Below, piece by piece: positions 18,221 through 28,063 of a stretch of 64,000 nt of DNA (its first letter is position 1; each line of letters begins with the position of its first letter). The notes beneath the pieces are model-generated. The model had not been told where the DNA came from and made no database searches. It saw only the letters and a list, made by a program, of their open reading frames with translations. Both the position numbers and the translations under genes were made by a program. Origin of the DNA: Methanosarcina vacuolata Z-761 (GTDB lineage: Archaea; Halobacteriota; Methanosarcinia; Methanosarcinales; Methanosarcinaceae); assembly GCF_000969905.1 (NCBI RefSeq), contig NZ_CP009520.1, positions 2,356,001-2,420,000 on the forward strand. The letters run 5' to 3'.

Positions 18221-19075
18221 ATGTTTTTTGAGCCCGTGCTGATAAAATATAAAACTTATTTGAAGCGCTATTACGGGTTTTTGCGGCTCTTAATAATAGC
18301 TGAGAGATTTACCTTTCTTTTCCTGCTTATGATTTTATTCAATGCCTACGAGTTTGCTTATTTTCTTCCCGGAATGGCTACATTTTCTAAAACCCAGAAC
18401 TACATTGACCCCTACAGGTTCAATATTATTTTAATGGCTGTGGGAGCGGTTATAATCACTTTTTTCGCAGTTGTCTGCGATAAATTGCTCAGGAAAAAAG
18501 GGGAATTTAACCTCATAAGCTTGCTTGAAAGGAACTTTCCGGGGCTCAGGACAAAGCTAGGTACGGCCTGCGATAACAACCAAAATTTTAACATAGTTAC
18601 AAATAAACTTTTTCTTGATGTTCTCAAAGAATTAATCGGCATTGATATCAAAAAAATTGCTCCACTCAGACAGATTCTCCGCACATTTGTGATATTTTTG
18701 CTATTTAGCGGATTGATTGTTTTCTGTGTAGCTGAAGATTTTAGCTTTGACATTTCTCCAAGCCAGTTGAAAGAGAAAATTCCGGATTTACCGGCAGGAA
18801 AGGCAGCAGGCGATGTGGAAAATGAAACTGTTGATGATACCGAGTATGGTGTAGAGACTGTCATAATAAAAAACGGAGAACAGATTGAAATGGAGATCAA
18901 CCCGAGCCTGGGACTTGGATTTACAAACCAGGTCGATTCAGAGACCGCAAATGAATTAAATGGAAGCTCAAACGGCTCTAAAAAAGGATTCAGGTACAGC
19001 CAGTCCTATAGTGAAGAACTGCCTGAAGAATATGAACCGCTGATAAAGCAGTACTTTGAAAAGCTCTCATCTTGA
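18221..19075 (+). CDS. Membrane protein, first gene of the MoxR/VWA operon
   Basis: About 284 residues; family not recognised. Start ATG 18221 behind GGGAAGGATT. Three hydrophobic segments: residues ~25-45 (LLIIAERFTFLFLLMILF), ~68-88 (IILMAVGAVIITFFAVV) and ~160-178 (FVIFLLFSGLIVFCVA). The C-terminal ~110 residues are acidic, carry VETVIIKNGEQIEMEINPSL and end QYFEKLSS. It ends 16 nt before moxR, so it belongs to the operon. By position it corresponds to the poorly conserved membrane partner often found with MoxR ATPases; a scaffold role is inference. Confidence 0.65.
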   Translation: MFFEPVLIKYKTYLKRYYGFLRLLIIAERFTFLFLLMILFNAYEFAYFLPGMATFSKTQNYIDPYRFNIILMAVGAVIITFFAVVCDKLLRKKGEFNLISLLERNFPGLRTKLGTACDNNQNFNIVTNKLFLDVLKELIGIDIKKIAPLRQILRTFVIFLLFSGLIVFCVAEDFSFDISPSQLKEKIPDLPAGKAAGDVENETVDDTEYGVETVIIKNGEQIEMEINPSLGLGFTNQVDSETANELNGSSNGSKKGFRYSQSYSEELPEEYEPLIKQYFEKLSS

Positions 19076-19091
19076 AAAAAGAGGAGTTCCA

Positions 19092-20111
19092 ATGCGAGAA
19101 ATACAGGAAGTCCAGCTTGAAGATTCGGAACTTAATTTAAAACCAACCTATGAAAAAGCATCTGAAATTTTCGAGGTTATTTTTAAAGAGATAGGCAATG
19201 CCATAGTCGGCCAGAAAGAAATGATAAGGCAGATCCTTATAGCCATGCTGTGTGAAGGGCACGTGCTGGTAGAAAGCAACCCCGGTCTGGGTAAAACCCT
19301 GACCATATCCACAATTTCCCAGATTATGAACATGAAATTCAGCAGGATACAGTGTACTCCTGACCTCATGCCTGCGGATATCACAGGCACTGACATAATC
19401 GAAGATGACGAGAAAGGCTCCAAACGCTTCAAGTTTAAACAGGGCCCGGTTTTTGCAAATATTGTCCTTGCCGATGAGATCAACCGCGCCTCGCCAAAAA
19501 CCCAGTCTGCGCTGCTTGAGGCTATGCAGGAAAAGCAGGTTACAGTGGCAAATACTACATATCTGCTTGACAAACCCTTTTTTATACTCGCTACCCAGAA
19601 CCCGATTGAGATGGAAGGAACCTATGCCCTGCCCGAAGCCCAGCTTGACAGGTTTTTGCTGAAAATCCAGCTACAATATCCGGACAAAGAAGAGGAGTTT
19701 GAAATTGTAAACCGGTATGCTGAGGCATTCAGACCTGCTGTCAGACGGTGCATAGACAAAGAGACCTTCCTTGAACTCCAGCAGATCACCCGGAGAATTC
19801 CAATTTCCAACAAACTAAAAAGGTACGCAATCGAGATCGTAAACCAGACCCGAAATCTGCCTGAACTGATAGAAGCCGGTGCATCCCCGCGTGCTTCAAT
19901 AGCCCTTATTCTCTGTGCAAAAGCAAATGCATTTCTTGACAACCGGGGATACGTCGAAAAAGAAGACGTAGACGCTATGGTACTCCCTGTCCTTCGCCAC
20001 AGGATTATTCTCTCATTTGAGGCTGCACGGAACAATACTACCAGCGATAAAATTATACAAAAAATCCTCGAGGATAAAAAACAACTGTATAACGAACGAG
20101 AGCGTGGCTGA
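19092..20111 (+). CDS. moxR: MoxR-type AAA+ ATPase
   Basis: 339 residues. Start ATG 19092 behind GAGGAGTTCCA. Walker A is ESNPGLGKT, Walker B is VLADEINRASPKTQSALLEA, and the sensor region is FILATQNPIEMEGTYALPEAQ with the MoxR signature AQLDRFLLKIQL. MoxR ATPases act as chaperones that mature or insert metal into partner complexes together with VWA-domain proteins; the client here is unknown. The last codons and the stop lie inside the first unit of a 22-bp tandem repeat that fills the gap to the DUF58 gene. Confidence 0.92.
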   Translation: MREIQEVQLEDSELNLKPTYEKASEIFEVIFKEIGNAIVGQKEMIRQILIAMLCEGHVLVESNPGLGKTLTISTISQIMNMKFSRIQCTPDLMPADITGTDIIEDDEKGSKRFKFKQGPVFANIVLADEINRASPKTQSALLEAMQEKQVTVANTTYLLDKPFFILATQNPIEMEGTYALPEAQLDRFLLKIQLQYPDKEEEFEIVNRYAEAFRPAVRRCIDKETFLELQQITRRIPISNKLKRYAIEIVNQTRNLPELIEAGASPRASIALILCAKANAFLDNRGYVEKEDVDAMVLPVLRHRIILSFEAARNNTTSDKIIQKILEDKKQLYNERERG

Positions 20112-20193
20112 AATTGGAGATAAGCACGGCTGAAATTGGAGATAAGCACGGCTGAAATTGGAGATAAGCGCGGCTGAAACTGGCAGTAAATCT
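20106..20193. repeat. 22-bp minisatellite, 4 units, spanning the moxR stop codon
   Basis: Units of 22 bp beginning GGCTGAAATTGGAGATAAGC start at 20106, 20128, 20150 and 20172. The first contains the moxR TGA stop. The fourth is diverged. Confidence 0.93.
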
Positions 20194-20313
20194 GTCAGGA
20201 GGCCGGGATAGATATGGTCGGGTGTAATAGAAAATGGCAGGGAGTCGGGATAAGTATGGCTGGAAGTGTAATAGTAAGTGGCTGGAAGTATTGGACGGAG
20301 GCAGAGACAGGAT

Positions 20314-21195
20314 ATGGACGGTAAAAAACATAGGATAGATACTTCATTCCTGACTCAGCTCGACAGGTATGCACTCCCGATCAGGAACAGAGTAGCAGCC
20401 ATTCACTCAGGCAGCCATCTCTCAACAAAGAAGGGATCCGGGCTTGACATTGTAGACCACAGAAAATACAACCAGGGAGATTCATTAAAGAAAATTGACT
20501 GGAACCTCTATGCCCGTACTGAAAAGCTGTATATACGCAGGTTCGAAGAGGACAAAAACCTGAACATGGTAATACTGCTTGATGCCAGCACCAGCATGCT
20601 CATTCCTGAAAATAACCCTAACAAATTCGAATACGCATCAACTGTAGCTATAGGAATTTCTTACATCGTAATGCGATACAACGACCAGTATATGATTGCA
20701 ACCTTTGCAGAGAATGTAGATTATACTAAAGCCCTCAAAGGAAGAGATGAATTTCTTCGGACCATTGACAACCTCTCCCGAATCTCAGTCAATGGAAAAA
20801 CAAAGCTTGCAGACTGTGCAGATTCCATATACCCCAGAATAAAGTCAAAATCAATGGTCTTAGTAATTTCAGATTTTCTGGATGATCCTGACTCTATCCG
20901 ATATGCTGTCCACAGATTGTGCAGGCATGAACTCGTGCTTATACATCTCTATGACGAAACCGAGATCAACCTGCCTGAAACCGTAGACGGCACAGTCAAA
21001 TTTATTGACAGTGAAACAAACGAAGAGTTCAGCATCTCAGTGGGTCAGGAATTCAGGAAGGAATATGCAGCCGAATTTGGAAAGCATATGGCTGAGCTGG
21101 ATAAAATCGCACACGATTTCAAGATCCCCTATTTCAAAATCAGTATTGATAATCGGCCTATTGACACCGTGCTCACGGTCATAGGTAAAGGGTGA
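20314..21195 (+). CDS. DUF58 domain protein with VWA-like fold, MoxR partner
   Basis: About 293 residues. Start ATG 20314 (GTG 20278 possible). It contains the DUF58 signature GLDIVDHRKYNQGDSLKKID, then WNLYARTEKLYIRRFEED and the VWA-like metal-site motif LLDASTSM, so the domain order is that of MoxR-associated DUF58 proteins. Soluble, no transmembrane segments. The stop overlaps the next gene's GTG start by 3 bases. By family knowledge DUF58/VWA proteins present substrates to MoxR. Confidence 0.85.
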   Translation: MDGKKHRIDTSFLTQLDRYALPIRNRVAAIHSGSHLSTKKGSGLDIVDHRKYNQGDSLKKIDWNLYARTEKLYIRRFEEDKNLNMVILLDASTSMLIPENNPNKFEYASTVAIGISYIVMRYNDQYMIATFAENVDYTKALKGRDEFLRTIDNLSRISVNGKTKLADCADSIYPRIKSKSMVLVISDFLDDPDSIRYAVHRLCRHELVLIHLYDETEINLPETVDGTVKFIDSETNEEFSISVGQEFRKEYAAEFGKHMAELDKIAHDFKIPYFKISIDNRPIDTVLTVIGKG

Positions 21196-23180
21196 CTCTG
21201 CCTATGGATTATGAATTTCCCCTGGGTCTGGCTGCGCTTGCAGGTGTAATTCCCCTGATTATTGTTTACTTACTTAAACCCCGCCCAAAACTGATAATCC
21301 TGCCTTCTTTGATGTTTGTCCGGAAAATCAGCAGGAATGCATTCGACTCCAGGCGTAAGCTCAGTAAAAAAATAACAGATCCGCTCTTCTTTTTACAATT
21401 ACTTGCATTGATCCTCCTGGCGTTTGCCATTGCAGGTCCTCTACTTGAGAATCTTACGAAGGAGTCGGAAAGAGTTGTGGTTATTATAGACTCGTCTGCC
21501 AGCATGGCTGTGCCTGACAGAATCGAAGCTGCAAAATCCATAGCAATAGAAAGCCTGGGCAAGGAAAACACGATTATCGCTGCCGAAAGCATGCCTGTGG
21601 TACTTGGAAAAGCGATAGAAGCCACTGATGCTGAAGAGCTAATCAATAGTCTGGAAGTAAGGGATACTTCTGGCGAGATTCCTGAAGCTATTCTGACCGT
21701 TATAAACGACGAGGGAAATCAAAAAGCAAAAATTGTAGTCATCTCCGACTTTGAAAACTGGGCAGGCAAAGCCCCTGAAACATATATCAAAATCGCCAGG
21801 GCGAAAGATATGGAGCTGGAGTTCAGGCAGGTCGGCAAAGCAGCTTCCAATTATGCAATTATAAGCGGATATCTCAAAGACCAAAATGACGGGACCTATG
21901 AGTACACCTGTACTGTCAAAAATTTTAATAATGAAAGTGTGAAGCTCGATGTGCAGCTGGAAAGCAAATCAGGCCTGATTTCCACCCAAAAAATAAGCGA
22001 GCCTGTATCGCTTGGGGAATTCGGGACCCAGCAGATAAAATTTTCCAGTATTCCTCAGGGGATATCCACCGTGAAAATTCTCAATAAGGATGCAGTACCC
22101 TGTGATAATATTGCCTGGATTTCTATCCCTGAAATCAAGCCGAAACAAATGCTGATATTAACAGACCTTGAAACAACCCTTGACACAATAAACCCTGACA
22201 CAACAGACCTTGACCCGGCAATAAGCAAATCTCCTGTGATTACGGCCTTGTCCCTTATGCCTGGCCTTTCGGTCGATGTACAGCACGACCTTCCACACGA
22301 ACTTCTAGCAGGTGTTGAAAAATATGATACTATTGAAAAATATGATACTATTGAAAAATATGATACTATTCTCATAGATTGTGAGCATAAACCCCTTCCA
22401 GCTTCCACCATAAAGAAAGTCGTTTCTTACGCGCAAAGCGGGAAAGACCTGATAGTTATAGGAAACGGATGCCTGTATAATTCTTCAGAGATGCACGAGT
22501 TATATCCTGTCCTTCCTGTAGAGATCAACTCAATTGAAGAAGACTCCAGCCATACGATTGAGACCGCAGGGAGCGGTACAAAGGTTTTTGAGGGAATTTC
22601 ATTTAACGAAGTGTATACTCGAAAATACCTGGCTGCGGTTCCGCGTGAAAATTCCCTGGTGCTTGCCGGACTCAAAGGAGCGGGGCCTGTAGTCTGTACC
22701 TGGAAGATTAACAACGGGACAGCAACTTATGTGGGGATTAGCGATACTACTGGAAATGATGCGTGGAACAATTTCCCTACGGTTCCCACGTATCCGGTAT
22801 TCTGGGTAAAGCTTCTCAAATACTTATGGGGAGTCGGGGACATCAGTGAAACAAATGTAAATACAGGTGGATACGAGGCGTTTGACCAGAATGTCAGAGT
22901 CAAAACCCCCGGGGAAACGATCAGCAATAAATTCGTTTACTACGATAAATGCGGGCTTTATGAGCTGAACCAGAAAACCGTTGCAGCTAACCTCTATGAT
23001 TCCACGGAGTCAAATACCTTTACTGAGAATCGATTAAATCTGACAGGTGAGAGCAAAGATATACAGAAAGAAGACCTGTATACGAAATCACCTGACAAAC
23101 TCCGAAAATACCTTATTTACGCCCTTCTGCTCCTTCTTGTTCTTGAGAACGTGCTCATGTTCAGGAGGAGAATAATATGA
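21192..23180 (+). CDS. BatA-like membrane protein with VWA domain
   Basis: 662 residues. N-terminal BatA region with two hydrophobic segments (LAALAGVIPLIIVYLL, residues ~12-27; FFLQLLALILLAFAIAGPLL, ~66-85) separated by basic RPKLIILPSLMFVRK, then an extracytoplasmic VWA domain with VVIIDSSASMAVPDR (metal site DSSAS). The middle resembles a glutamine-amidotransferase-like fold, and a C-terminal hydrophobic anchor (YLIYALLLLLVLENVLMF) ends in RRRII. Residues EKYDTI repeat three times (18-bp unit, 22317-22370). The GTG start overlaps the DUF58 stop and the stop overlaps the next ATG, so translation is tightly coupled. Confidence 0.85.
   Translation: MTLPMDYEFPLGLAALAGVIPLIIVYLLKPRPKLIILPSLMFVRKISRNAFDSRRKLSKKITDPLFFLQLLALILLAFAIAGPLLENLTKESERVVVIIDSSASMAVPDRIEAAKSIAIESLGKENTIIAAESMPVVLGKAIEATDAEELINSLEVRDTSGEIPEAILTVINDEGNQKAKIVVISDFENWAGKAPETYIKIARAKDMELEFRQVGKAASNYAIISGYLKDQNDGTYEYTCTVKNFNNESVKLDVQLESKSGLISTQKISEPVSLGEFGTQQIKFSSIPQGISTVKILNKDAVPCDNIAWISIPEIKPKQMLILTDLETTLDTINPDTTDLDPAISKSPVITALSLMPGLSVDVQHDLPHELLAGVEKYDTIEKYDTIEKYDTILIDCEHKPLPASTIKKVVSYAQSGKDLIVIGNGCLYNSSEMHELYPVLPVEINSIEEDSSHTIETAGSGTKVFEGISFNEVYTRKYLAAVPRENSLVLAGLKGAGPVVCTWKINNGTATYVGISDTTGNDAWNNFPTVPTYPVFWVKLLKYLWGVGDISETNVNTGGYEAFDQNVRVKTPGETISNKFVYYDKCGLYELNQKTVAANLYDSTESNTFTENRLNLTGESKDIQKEDLYTKSPDKLRKYLIYALLLLLVLENVLMFRRRII
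22317..22370 (+). repeat. In-frame 18-bp tandem repeat, 3 units (EKYDTI)
   Basis: GAAAAATATGATACTATT occurs three times exactly in tandem inside the BatA-like gene; the length is a multiple of three, so the frame is kept. Confidence 0.97.
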
Positions 23181-23251
23181 GCTTTGATTTTATGAGTTTT
23201 GATTTTATGAGCTTTGATTTTATGAGTTTTGATTTTATGAGTTTTGGTTTT
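23177..23251 (+). repeat. 15-bp tandem repeat at the translation start, 5 units
   Basis: Units beginning ATGAGYTTTGATTTT start at 23177, 23192, 23207, 23222 and 23237. Each contains the potential start codon, and the first also overlaps the upstream stop codon. Confidence 0.97.
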
Positions 23252-25825
23252 CTATATAAATCCGAGTTGCTTCTCCTCCTGCCTCTTGCGGTTTTCCTGC
23301 TTTTCGGACTGGGAAAAAAAGCCAGTAAAAAACATCTGTTTTTTCATGTACTTGTTGCATTCCTCCTGATCCTGGCACTCGCAGCTCCGTATTCCGCAGA
23401 GATAACTTCCCCAAAGACCAATCAATCCAGGATAACCATAATTTCGGATGAAACCGCAAGTATGGAACTGCTTCAGAAGGGAGTTCCGCAGGATATATTA
23501 GAGAAACTTAGCGGCAAAGTTCCTGTTACGGTTACAAGCATTTCAGGCTCGCAGACTTCGCTTGGGGATACTATTCTGCAGCAGGCATCACCTGAAAATT
23601 ATGTGCTTATAGTTTCTGACGGGCAGAGCAACTCAGGTACTTCAATTGAAGACGCACTTTCCTACTGCTACAAAAATGGCTTTCCTGTAGCTGCACTTAT
23701 TCCTGATGCGGTTAAAGAAGACCTCAGCGTAGAGATTGAAGGAGAAAACGAACTTGTAATCGAAAATGAGGCTCCTTTCAAGGTTCATGTCCGTAAGTCA
23801 ACTGAAAATGAAATGAAGTATGAGCTGAGAGTTACGGTTGACCGTAAGCAGGTGATGGAAAAGAAGGTTACCCAGACCGGGAGGATAGAAAGTTTTGATT
23901 TCAACCATACATTCGATACACTGGGACCGCATACGATAAAAGCAACACTTCATCCCGCAAGCATAAACGTTAAAGGTCTTGATTATTTTGAGAATAATAA
24001 CCAGTACATGAAAGGTGTATATGTAACGCCAAAACCGAAAGTACTTTTTGTGACCGATGAACCTGATTCGCCTCTGGCAGCTATACTTAATGAGGTTTAT
24101 GAAGTACATACTGCACGGTCATCTGGCTCCCTTTCATCTGGTTCCCTTTCATCTGATTCTCTTAACGGCATGGATGCAGTTATAATCGACAATCAGGCAG
24201 TATCGACAATTTCAAGTTCGGAAGTTGAAGTCCTCAGGAAGTATATCATTAATGGCGGCGGCATGGTAGTGGTCGGAGGAGATGCTTCTTTCGATTATCC
24301 TGCCGAAAATACATATCAAAATACGCAATTCGAGGAACTTCTGCCTGTTACATCCAGCCCTTCAAACTGGAGAGGCGGCAGGAATATTGTCCTGATGCTT
24401 GATGTCTCGCCGAGCACTCTGCAAAGTAACAAAATTGGAGGGCGTGTTTTAGATGACATACTTTCCAATGCTATTGTGCTTCTTGAAAACGAGCACCTGA
24501 AAGATGCGAGAGTGGATGTTATCACATTCGGGAGCAAAGGACAGGACATTACAGACGGGTTTGTGGACATGTCCAAAGAATCGAATAGAGTGTGGCTTGA
24601 AGGCGAGATCAGCAAAATCACCCCTTCAGGAGACTCGACATCACTTGAACGAGGAATGTTAACTGCACGCAGCCTGCTTAGAGGACAGAACAGCAGTTCA
24701 GATGCTGAAATTATAATCGTTTCTGATGGTGGGATAGGCAATAAATACGAGGGTGATGAAACGTTTGAACAGGCGGTAAGCTGTGCGGATTCGCTTCGGG
24801 AAGAGGAAATTGGCATCCATTTTGTCCATATCCACTCTCCAAGCACTGAGCGCCAGGTCAATCCCAATGGCAATTATTACGCTTACCTCCTGATGAATAA
24901 AATCGGTTTATCGAAAAATTATAACAGGATTGAACCGGGACAGCGGGTAAATGTCAGTTTTTCTGCGAGATCGGATGAGTCTGAGGAGATAGAAGACGAT
25001 TATTCCAGTGGTGCACTGATTGTCTATGACCCCAGGCATTTCATTACAAAGGAAATCTCCGAAATTCCCTGTGATCTTCTGGGCTACAATGAAGTAAGCC
25101 CAAAGCCGGAAGCAAACCGTCTTGTAACAACCAGGCTGGGAAAACCCGTAATCACAGTCTGGAGACTTGGCCTTGGCCGGGTTGCAGCTATTACAACTGA
25201 CAATGGATACGGTAATGGAATTCCTTGGGCTCATGCGCTGTACTCCGGAAACGACAGTCTTGTGATTACAAGAACCCTGAACTGGGCAGTTGCGGATATC
25301 GAGATGTACGAGAGCCTCCAGTTAAAAATTCCTGACCTTAAAATAAACCAGCAGGGCAGGGTCCTTATTACAACCAGGGAAGAAGGAATTCCTGAGCTTT
25401 ATTTTGACAAAAAGCCTATGGAAATAACACCTCTCGGAAACAATATGTACGAATCATATGTCACCCCAACCACCTTTGGACTCCATAAAATATCCGAAAA
25501 GCCTGCTGGCGTAAATCATACTGAGGAATTTATACCTGAAAGCTTCGGCATCGAAGATATTTCATGGAGACCTGCCTCTGCGAACTGCCCTGATGAGTAT
25601 ATGCATGTAGGCGAAAACCCATTATTCCGAACAGCCCTGCTCGAAAACGGCGGAAAAATTTATACAGCAGCCGATATTTATTCCCGGATAACAACCGATT
25701 CCATGACCCGTACCGAAAAGAAAGCCGTGGCAAAAATAATGTATACTAAATATATCCTTGTGCTTGCCTTTCTCATATATCTGATATATACGGTATATCA
25801 CACCTATAACACCCGTATGAAGTAA
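23177..25825 (+). CDS. Large membrane-anchored VWA protein, last gene of the MoxR operon
   Basis: 882 residues. It begins with five tandem 15-bp units encoding MSFDF (x4) and MSFGF, so every unit offers an ATG. Two N-terminal hydrophobic segments follow (LLLLLPLAVFLLFGLG, residues ~30-46; HVLVAFLLILALAAPYSAE, ~56-74), then a degenerate VWA-like segment (IISDETAS), a second VWA domain at ~405-590 with NIVLMLDVSPSTLQSNK and SGDSTSLERGML, a beta-rich region, and a C-terminal anchor (YILVLAFLIYLIYTVYHT). A glutamine-amidotransferase-like portion (KVLFVTDE..., INGGGMVVVGGD) lies between. SSGSL repeats three times at 24119-24163. The start ATG overlaps the previous stop (ATGA). Confidence 0.82.
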   Translation: MSFDFMSFDFMSFDFMSFDFMSFGFLYKSELLLLLPLAVFLLFGLGKKASKKHLFFHVLVAFLLILALAAPYSAEITSPKTNQSRITIISDETASMELLQKGVPQDILEKLSGKVPVTVTSISGSQTSLGDTILQQASPENYVLIVSDGQSNSGTSIEDALSYCYKNGFPVAALIPDAVKEDLSVEIEGENELVIENEAPFKVHVRKSTENEMKYELRVTVDRKQVMEKKVTQTGRIESFDFNHTFDTLGPHTIKATLHPASINVKGLDYFENNNQYMKGVYVTPKPKVLFVTDEPDSPLAAILNEVYEVHTARSSGSLSSGSLSSDSLNGMDAVIIDNQAVSTISSSEVEVLRKYIINGGGMVVVGGDASFDYPAENTYQNTQFEELLPVTSSPSNWRGGRNIVLMLDVSPSTLQSNKIGGRVLDDILSNAIVLLENEHLKDARVDVITFGSKGQDITDGFVDMSKESNRVWLEGEISKITPSGDSTSLERGMLTARSLLRGQNSSSDAEIIIVSDGGIGNKYEGDETFEQAVSCADSLREEEIGIHFVHIHSPSTERQVNPNGNYYAYLLMNKIGLSKNYNRIEPGQRVNVSFSARSDESEEIEDDYSSGALIVYDPRHFITKEISEIPCDLLGYNEVSPKPEANRLVTTRLGKPVITVWRLGLGRVAAITTDNGYGNGIPWAHALYSGNDSLVITRTLNWAVADIEMYESLQLKIPDLKINQQGRVLITTREEGIPELYFDKKPMEITPLGNNMYESYVTPTTFGLHKISEKPAGVNHTEEFIPESFGIEDISWRPASANCPDEYMHVGENPLFRTALLENGGKIYTAADIYSRITTDSMTRTEKKAVAKIMYTKYILVLAFLIYLIYTVYHTYNTRMK

Positions 25826-26599
25826 GCTGTATTCCAGGTTGATTTTCATCTGCATAAGGCCAATTTCATCTGCAATTACTTTACCTGTATTCTTTTATTC
25901 TGGAACTTTCTTTCAGAGACTTTTTAATATCGTCTGGGACCGTCAAAATATAACATGGATTCCGATAACAGTTGACCGTCATCTTTCAAAAAACAAGAAA
26001 ACAATAAAAAATCTTGAAAATAATAAAAAGTCTCTTCTTTAATTCTGAAATAATATTCTCTTATATCTTACTAAAAATTTTGAGTTGTTTCAGAGCGTAG
26101 TTTACAAGATTGTACGATCATTAAATTAATGAAACAAGCGTTTGTTTAATGAACTAAAGTTAGCAAGATACACAAAAAAAGAGAAATAAAATAAGGTTAA
26201 CTGTTAAAAATATTATATACAATAACTGTGTAGTATAAATTGCGTTCTCATCTCTTTAACACCCCACTAGCAAAGAGCACCTACTCCAGAACATTACTCC
26301 ACAATAAGGGATATAGAAAGAGAAATTCGCAACGATGAGTCAAGTACCTCAATACCTCTTCCCCAACTATAATAAAGTGAGTCTCTTGAATACCGTTCGG
26401 AACTCCCAGGTTTTTTCGGATGAGAACGCTACCTCATTTTATAAAAAATTTTTAAGAACGTTACAAGTACCTTTTATCTGGGCGACATCCGAGTCCTTCG
26501 CTCGCTTTCCGTCATCCGAGTTCGTTATTTGAGCATTGTATGCCAGTTCAAATTAATTATTCCTGGCAACAATACTTTGATATTGTACTTGAATCATTC
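25826..26599. other. Gene-free intergenic region
   Basis: About 770 bases. Short frames exist (for example 26335-26532) but none has a ribosome-binding site or recognisable composition. The region separates convergent genes, so it needs no promoters. I see no RNA gene. Confidence 0.4.
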
Positions 26600-28063
26600 T
26601 TAAGTATATCCGGCATCAATGCAAGGAGAGTTTGGCTCCAAACGATAATCGTGTATACTCTGGTTTACAAAGAGAGGATCTGCATAGATGTCTGTACTTG
26701 ATGTGCAGTTTCGGTAGTTACCTGCAGAGTTATTGTACAAACAGTTATTTTCCAACACAAAAGTGTGTGTTTCAGGTAGATAATTGATTACTGCATATCC
26801 GGTTCCCTCAGGGTCTGTTTTGCACTTCTGAGTATTTACGATTATGTTGTTACGAACAACTGTTGTGTATTTTGTGCCTATGGATGAAAGACTGAGACGA
26901 GCTTCATAGGTAGGAGAAACGTGGGATCCTGTAGGTAACATATGAATAATTGCCGCATTATACACCCCGTCAAAGATATTGTTTTCGATGAGAGTATCGT
27001 AAAACCCACTTGTTATTATACCTCCTACCAGGTCAATATTTGGGTTCATGCCAGTATTATAAAAGATATTATTAAAAATATGGACATTCTGGGCTTCTTC
27101 CCTGGGATAAGAATCTAACCAACCTATTAACCAGATTCCAGACCCATAAGTATCATGGATAGTATTGTTATATATTTCTACATCGTTAACGACACCTGTT
27201 GTTTTTTCAACCATAATGCCAGAACCACCTGCACTCCAGTGATAAAAGGAATCGATTACGTTATCATGAAACTTCACATGATTTGAATTTAAAACTCTAA
27301 GACCACAATCCGTTCTGATGGTTATTTTATTGTCCCATGTCTCTAAATTCTGACAATCTTCTGCAAAAAAAGCATTGTGGCCCGTTTTATACACAGAGTT
27401 ATTGTAAAATTGAACCTTGGAACTGTGGTCTATTTTCAATCCGTCTCCGTGTCCATCGTGCATGTACATATCATGAACTTGAATGTCCGTGGAATTGCAG
27501 AACTGGATCATATTGTAAAATCCATATCCATTCGTTTTATCTAGATTATTGTCATGGTTTCCGTCTATTTCAAACCCTTTTATAGTTACTCCATTTATTT
27601 TGTTACTGTCCATCTGAGTTATCAGTGGCTTATCAACTGCCCAGCCCGCGTTGTCTATAAGTTTAATTACAGCTGTAGGATCGCCTTCCAGGGTCGTGTT
27701 ATTTCCAATAAAAATACTATCCGAGATGACGTATGTATATGGGCCTTTTAAATGAACAGTTGTAAACTGAGGATCTTCCGCAACATATTTAAGAGCTTGA
27801 TTTATCTCGACCTGATCATCAATTCCATCGCAGTTGAAGTCTCCACTTCCATCTCCAGTTACAGACACCGTCTTATTCTGTATGAGGTTACCATAGCATA
27901 GATTATCCAAATATAATGGATTGTATGTGGTATTATTTTCCGTCATTGTAGCCGTACTATTTTGTTCAGTAACTGCAGATGTCGTAGATGAAAAGAAAAT
28001 TAGGAATAAAATCAGAATTGACGACATTAAGTTTACTGAAAAATACTTGTCCACCCGTTTCAT
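26600..28063 (-). CDS. Secreted right-handed parallel beta-helix protein
   Basis: 487 residues. Signal peptide SSILILFLIFFSSTTSA, then an N-terminal segment with DFNCDGIDDQVEINQALKYV, the pectate-lyase-like entry motif in which a calcium-like NCDGIDD loop precedes an INQAL helix. Many beta-helix coils follow (VQFYNNSVYKTGHNAFF, VEIYNNTIHDTYGSGIWL, NNIFYNT). It ends abruptly at RLEPNSPCIDAGYT, the conserved end of such helices, without the PKD or anchor modules that often follow in Methanosarcina homologues, so it may be a short form or 3'-truncated. Exported; polysaccharide binding or cleavage is possible but no catalytic residues can be assigned. Confidence 0.82.
   Translation of the reverse strand: MKRVDKYFSVNLMSSILILFLIFFSSTTSAVTEQNSTATMTENNTTYNPLYLDNLCYGNLIQNKTVSVTGDGSGDFNCDGIDDQVEINQALKYVAEDPQFTTVHLKGPYTYVISDSIFIGNNTTLEGDPTAVIKLIDNAGWAVDKPLITQMDSNKINGVTIKGFEIDGNHDNNLDKTNGYGFYNMIQFCNSTDIQVHDMYMHDGHGDGLKIDHSSKVQFYNNSVYKTGHNAFFAEDCQNLETWDNKITIRTDCGLRVLNSNHVKFHDNVIDSFYHWSAGGSGIMVEKTTGVVNDVEIYNNTIHDTYGSGIWLIGWLDSYPREEAQNVHIFNNIFYNTGMNPNIDLVGGIITSGFYDTLIENNIFDGVYNAAIIHMLPTGSHVSPTYEARLSLSSIGTKYTTVVRNNIIVNTQKCKTDPEGTGYAVINYLPETHTFVLENNCLYNNSAGNYRNCTSSTDIYADPLFVNQSIHDYRLEPNSPCIDAGYT

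Noticed and set aside
26335-26532. 65-codon plus-strand frame between the MoxR operon and the beta-helix gene
   Set aside because: No ribosome-binding site, no recognisable family, and it sits in a convergent gap.
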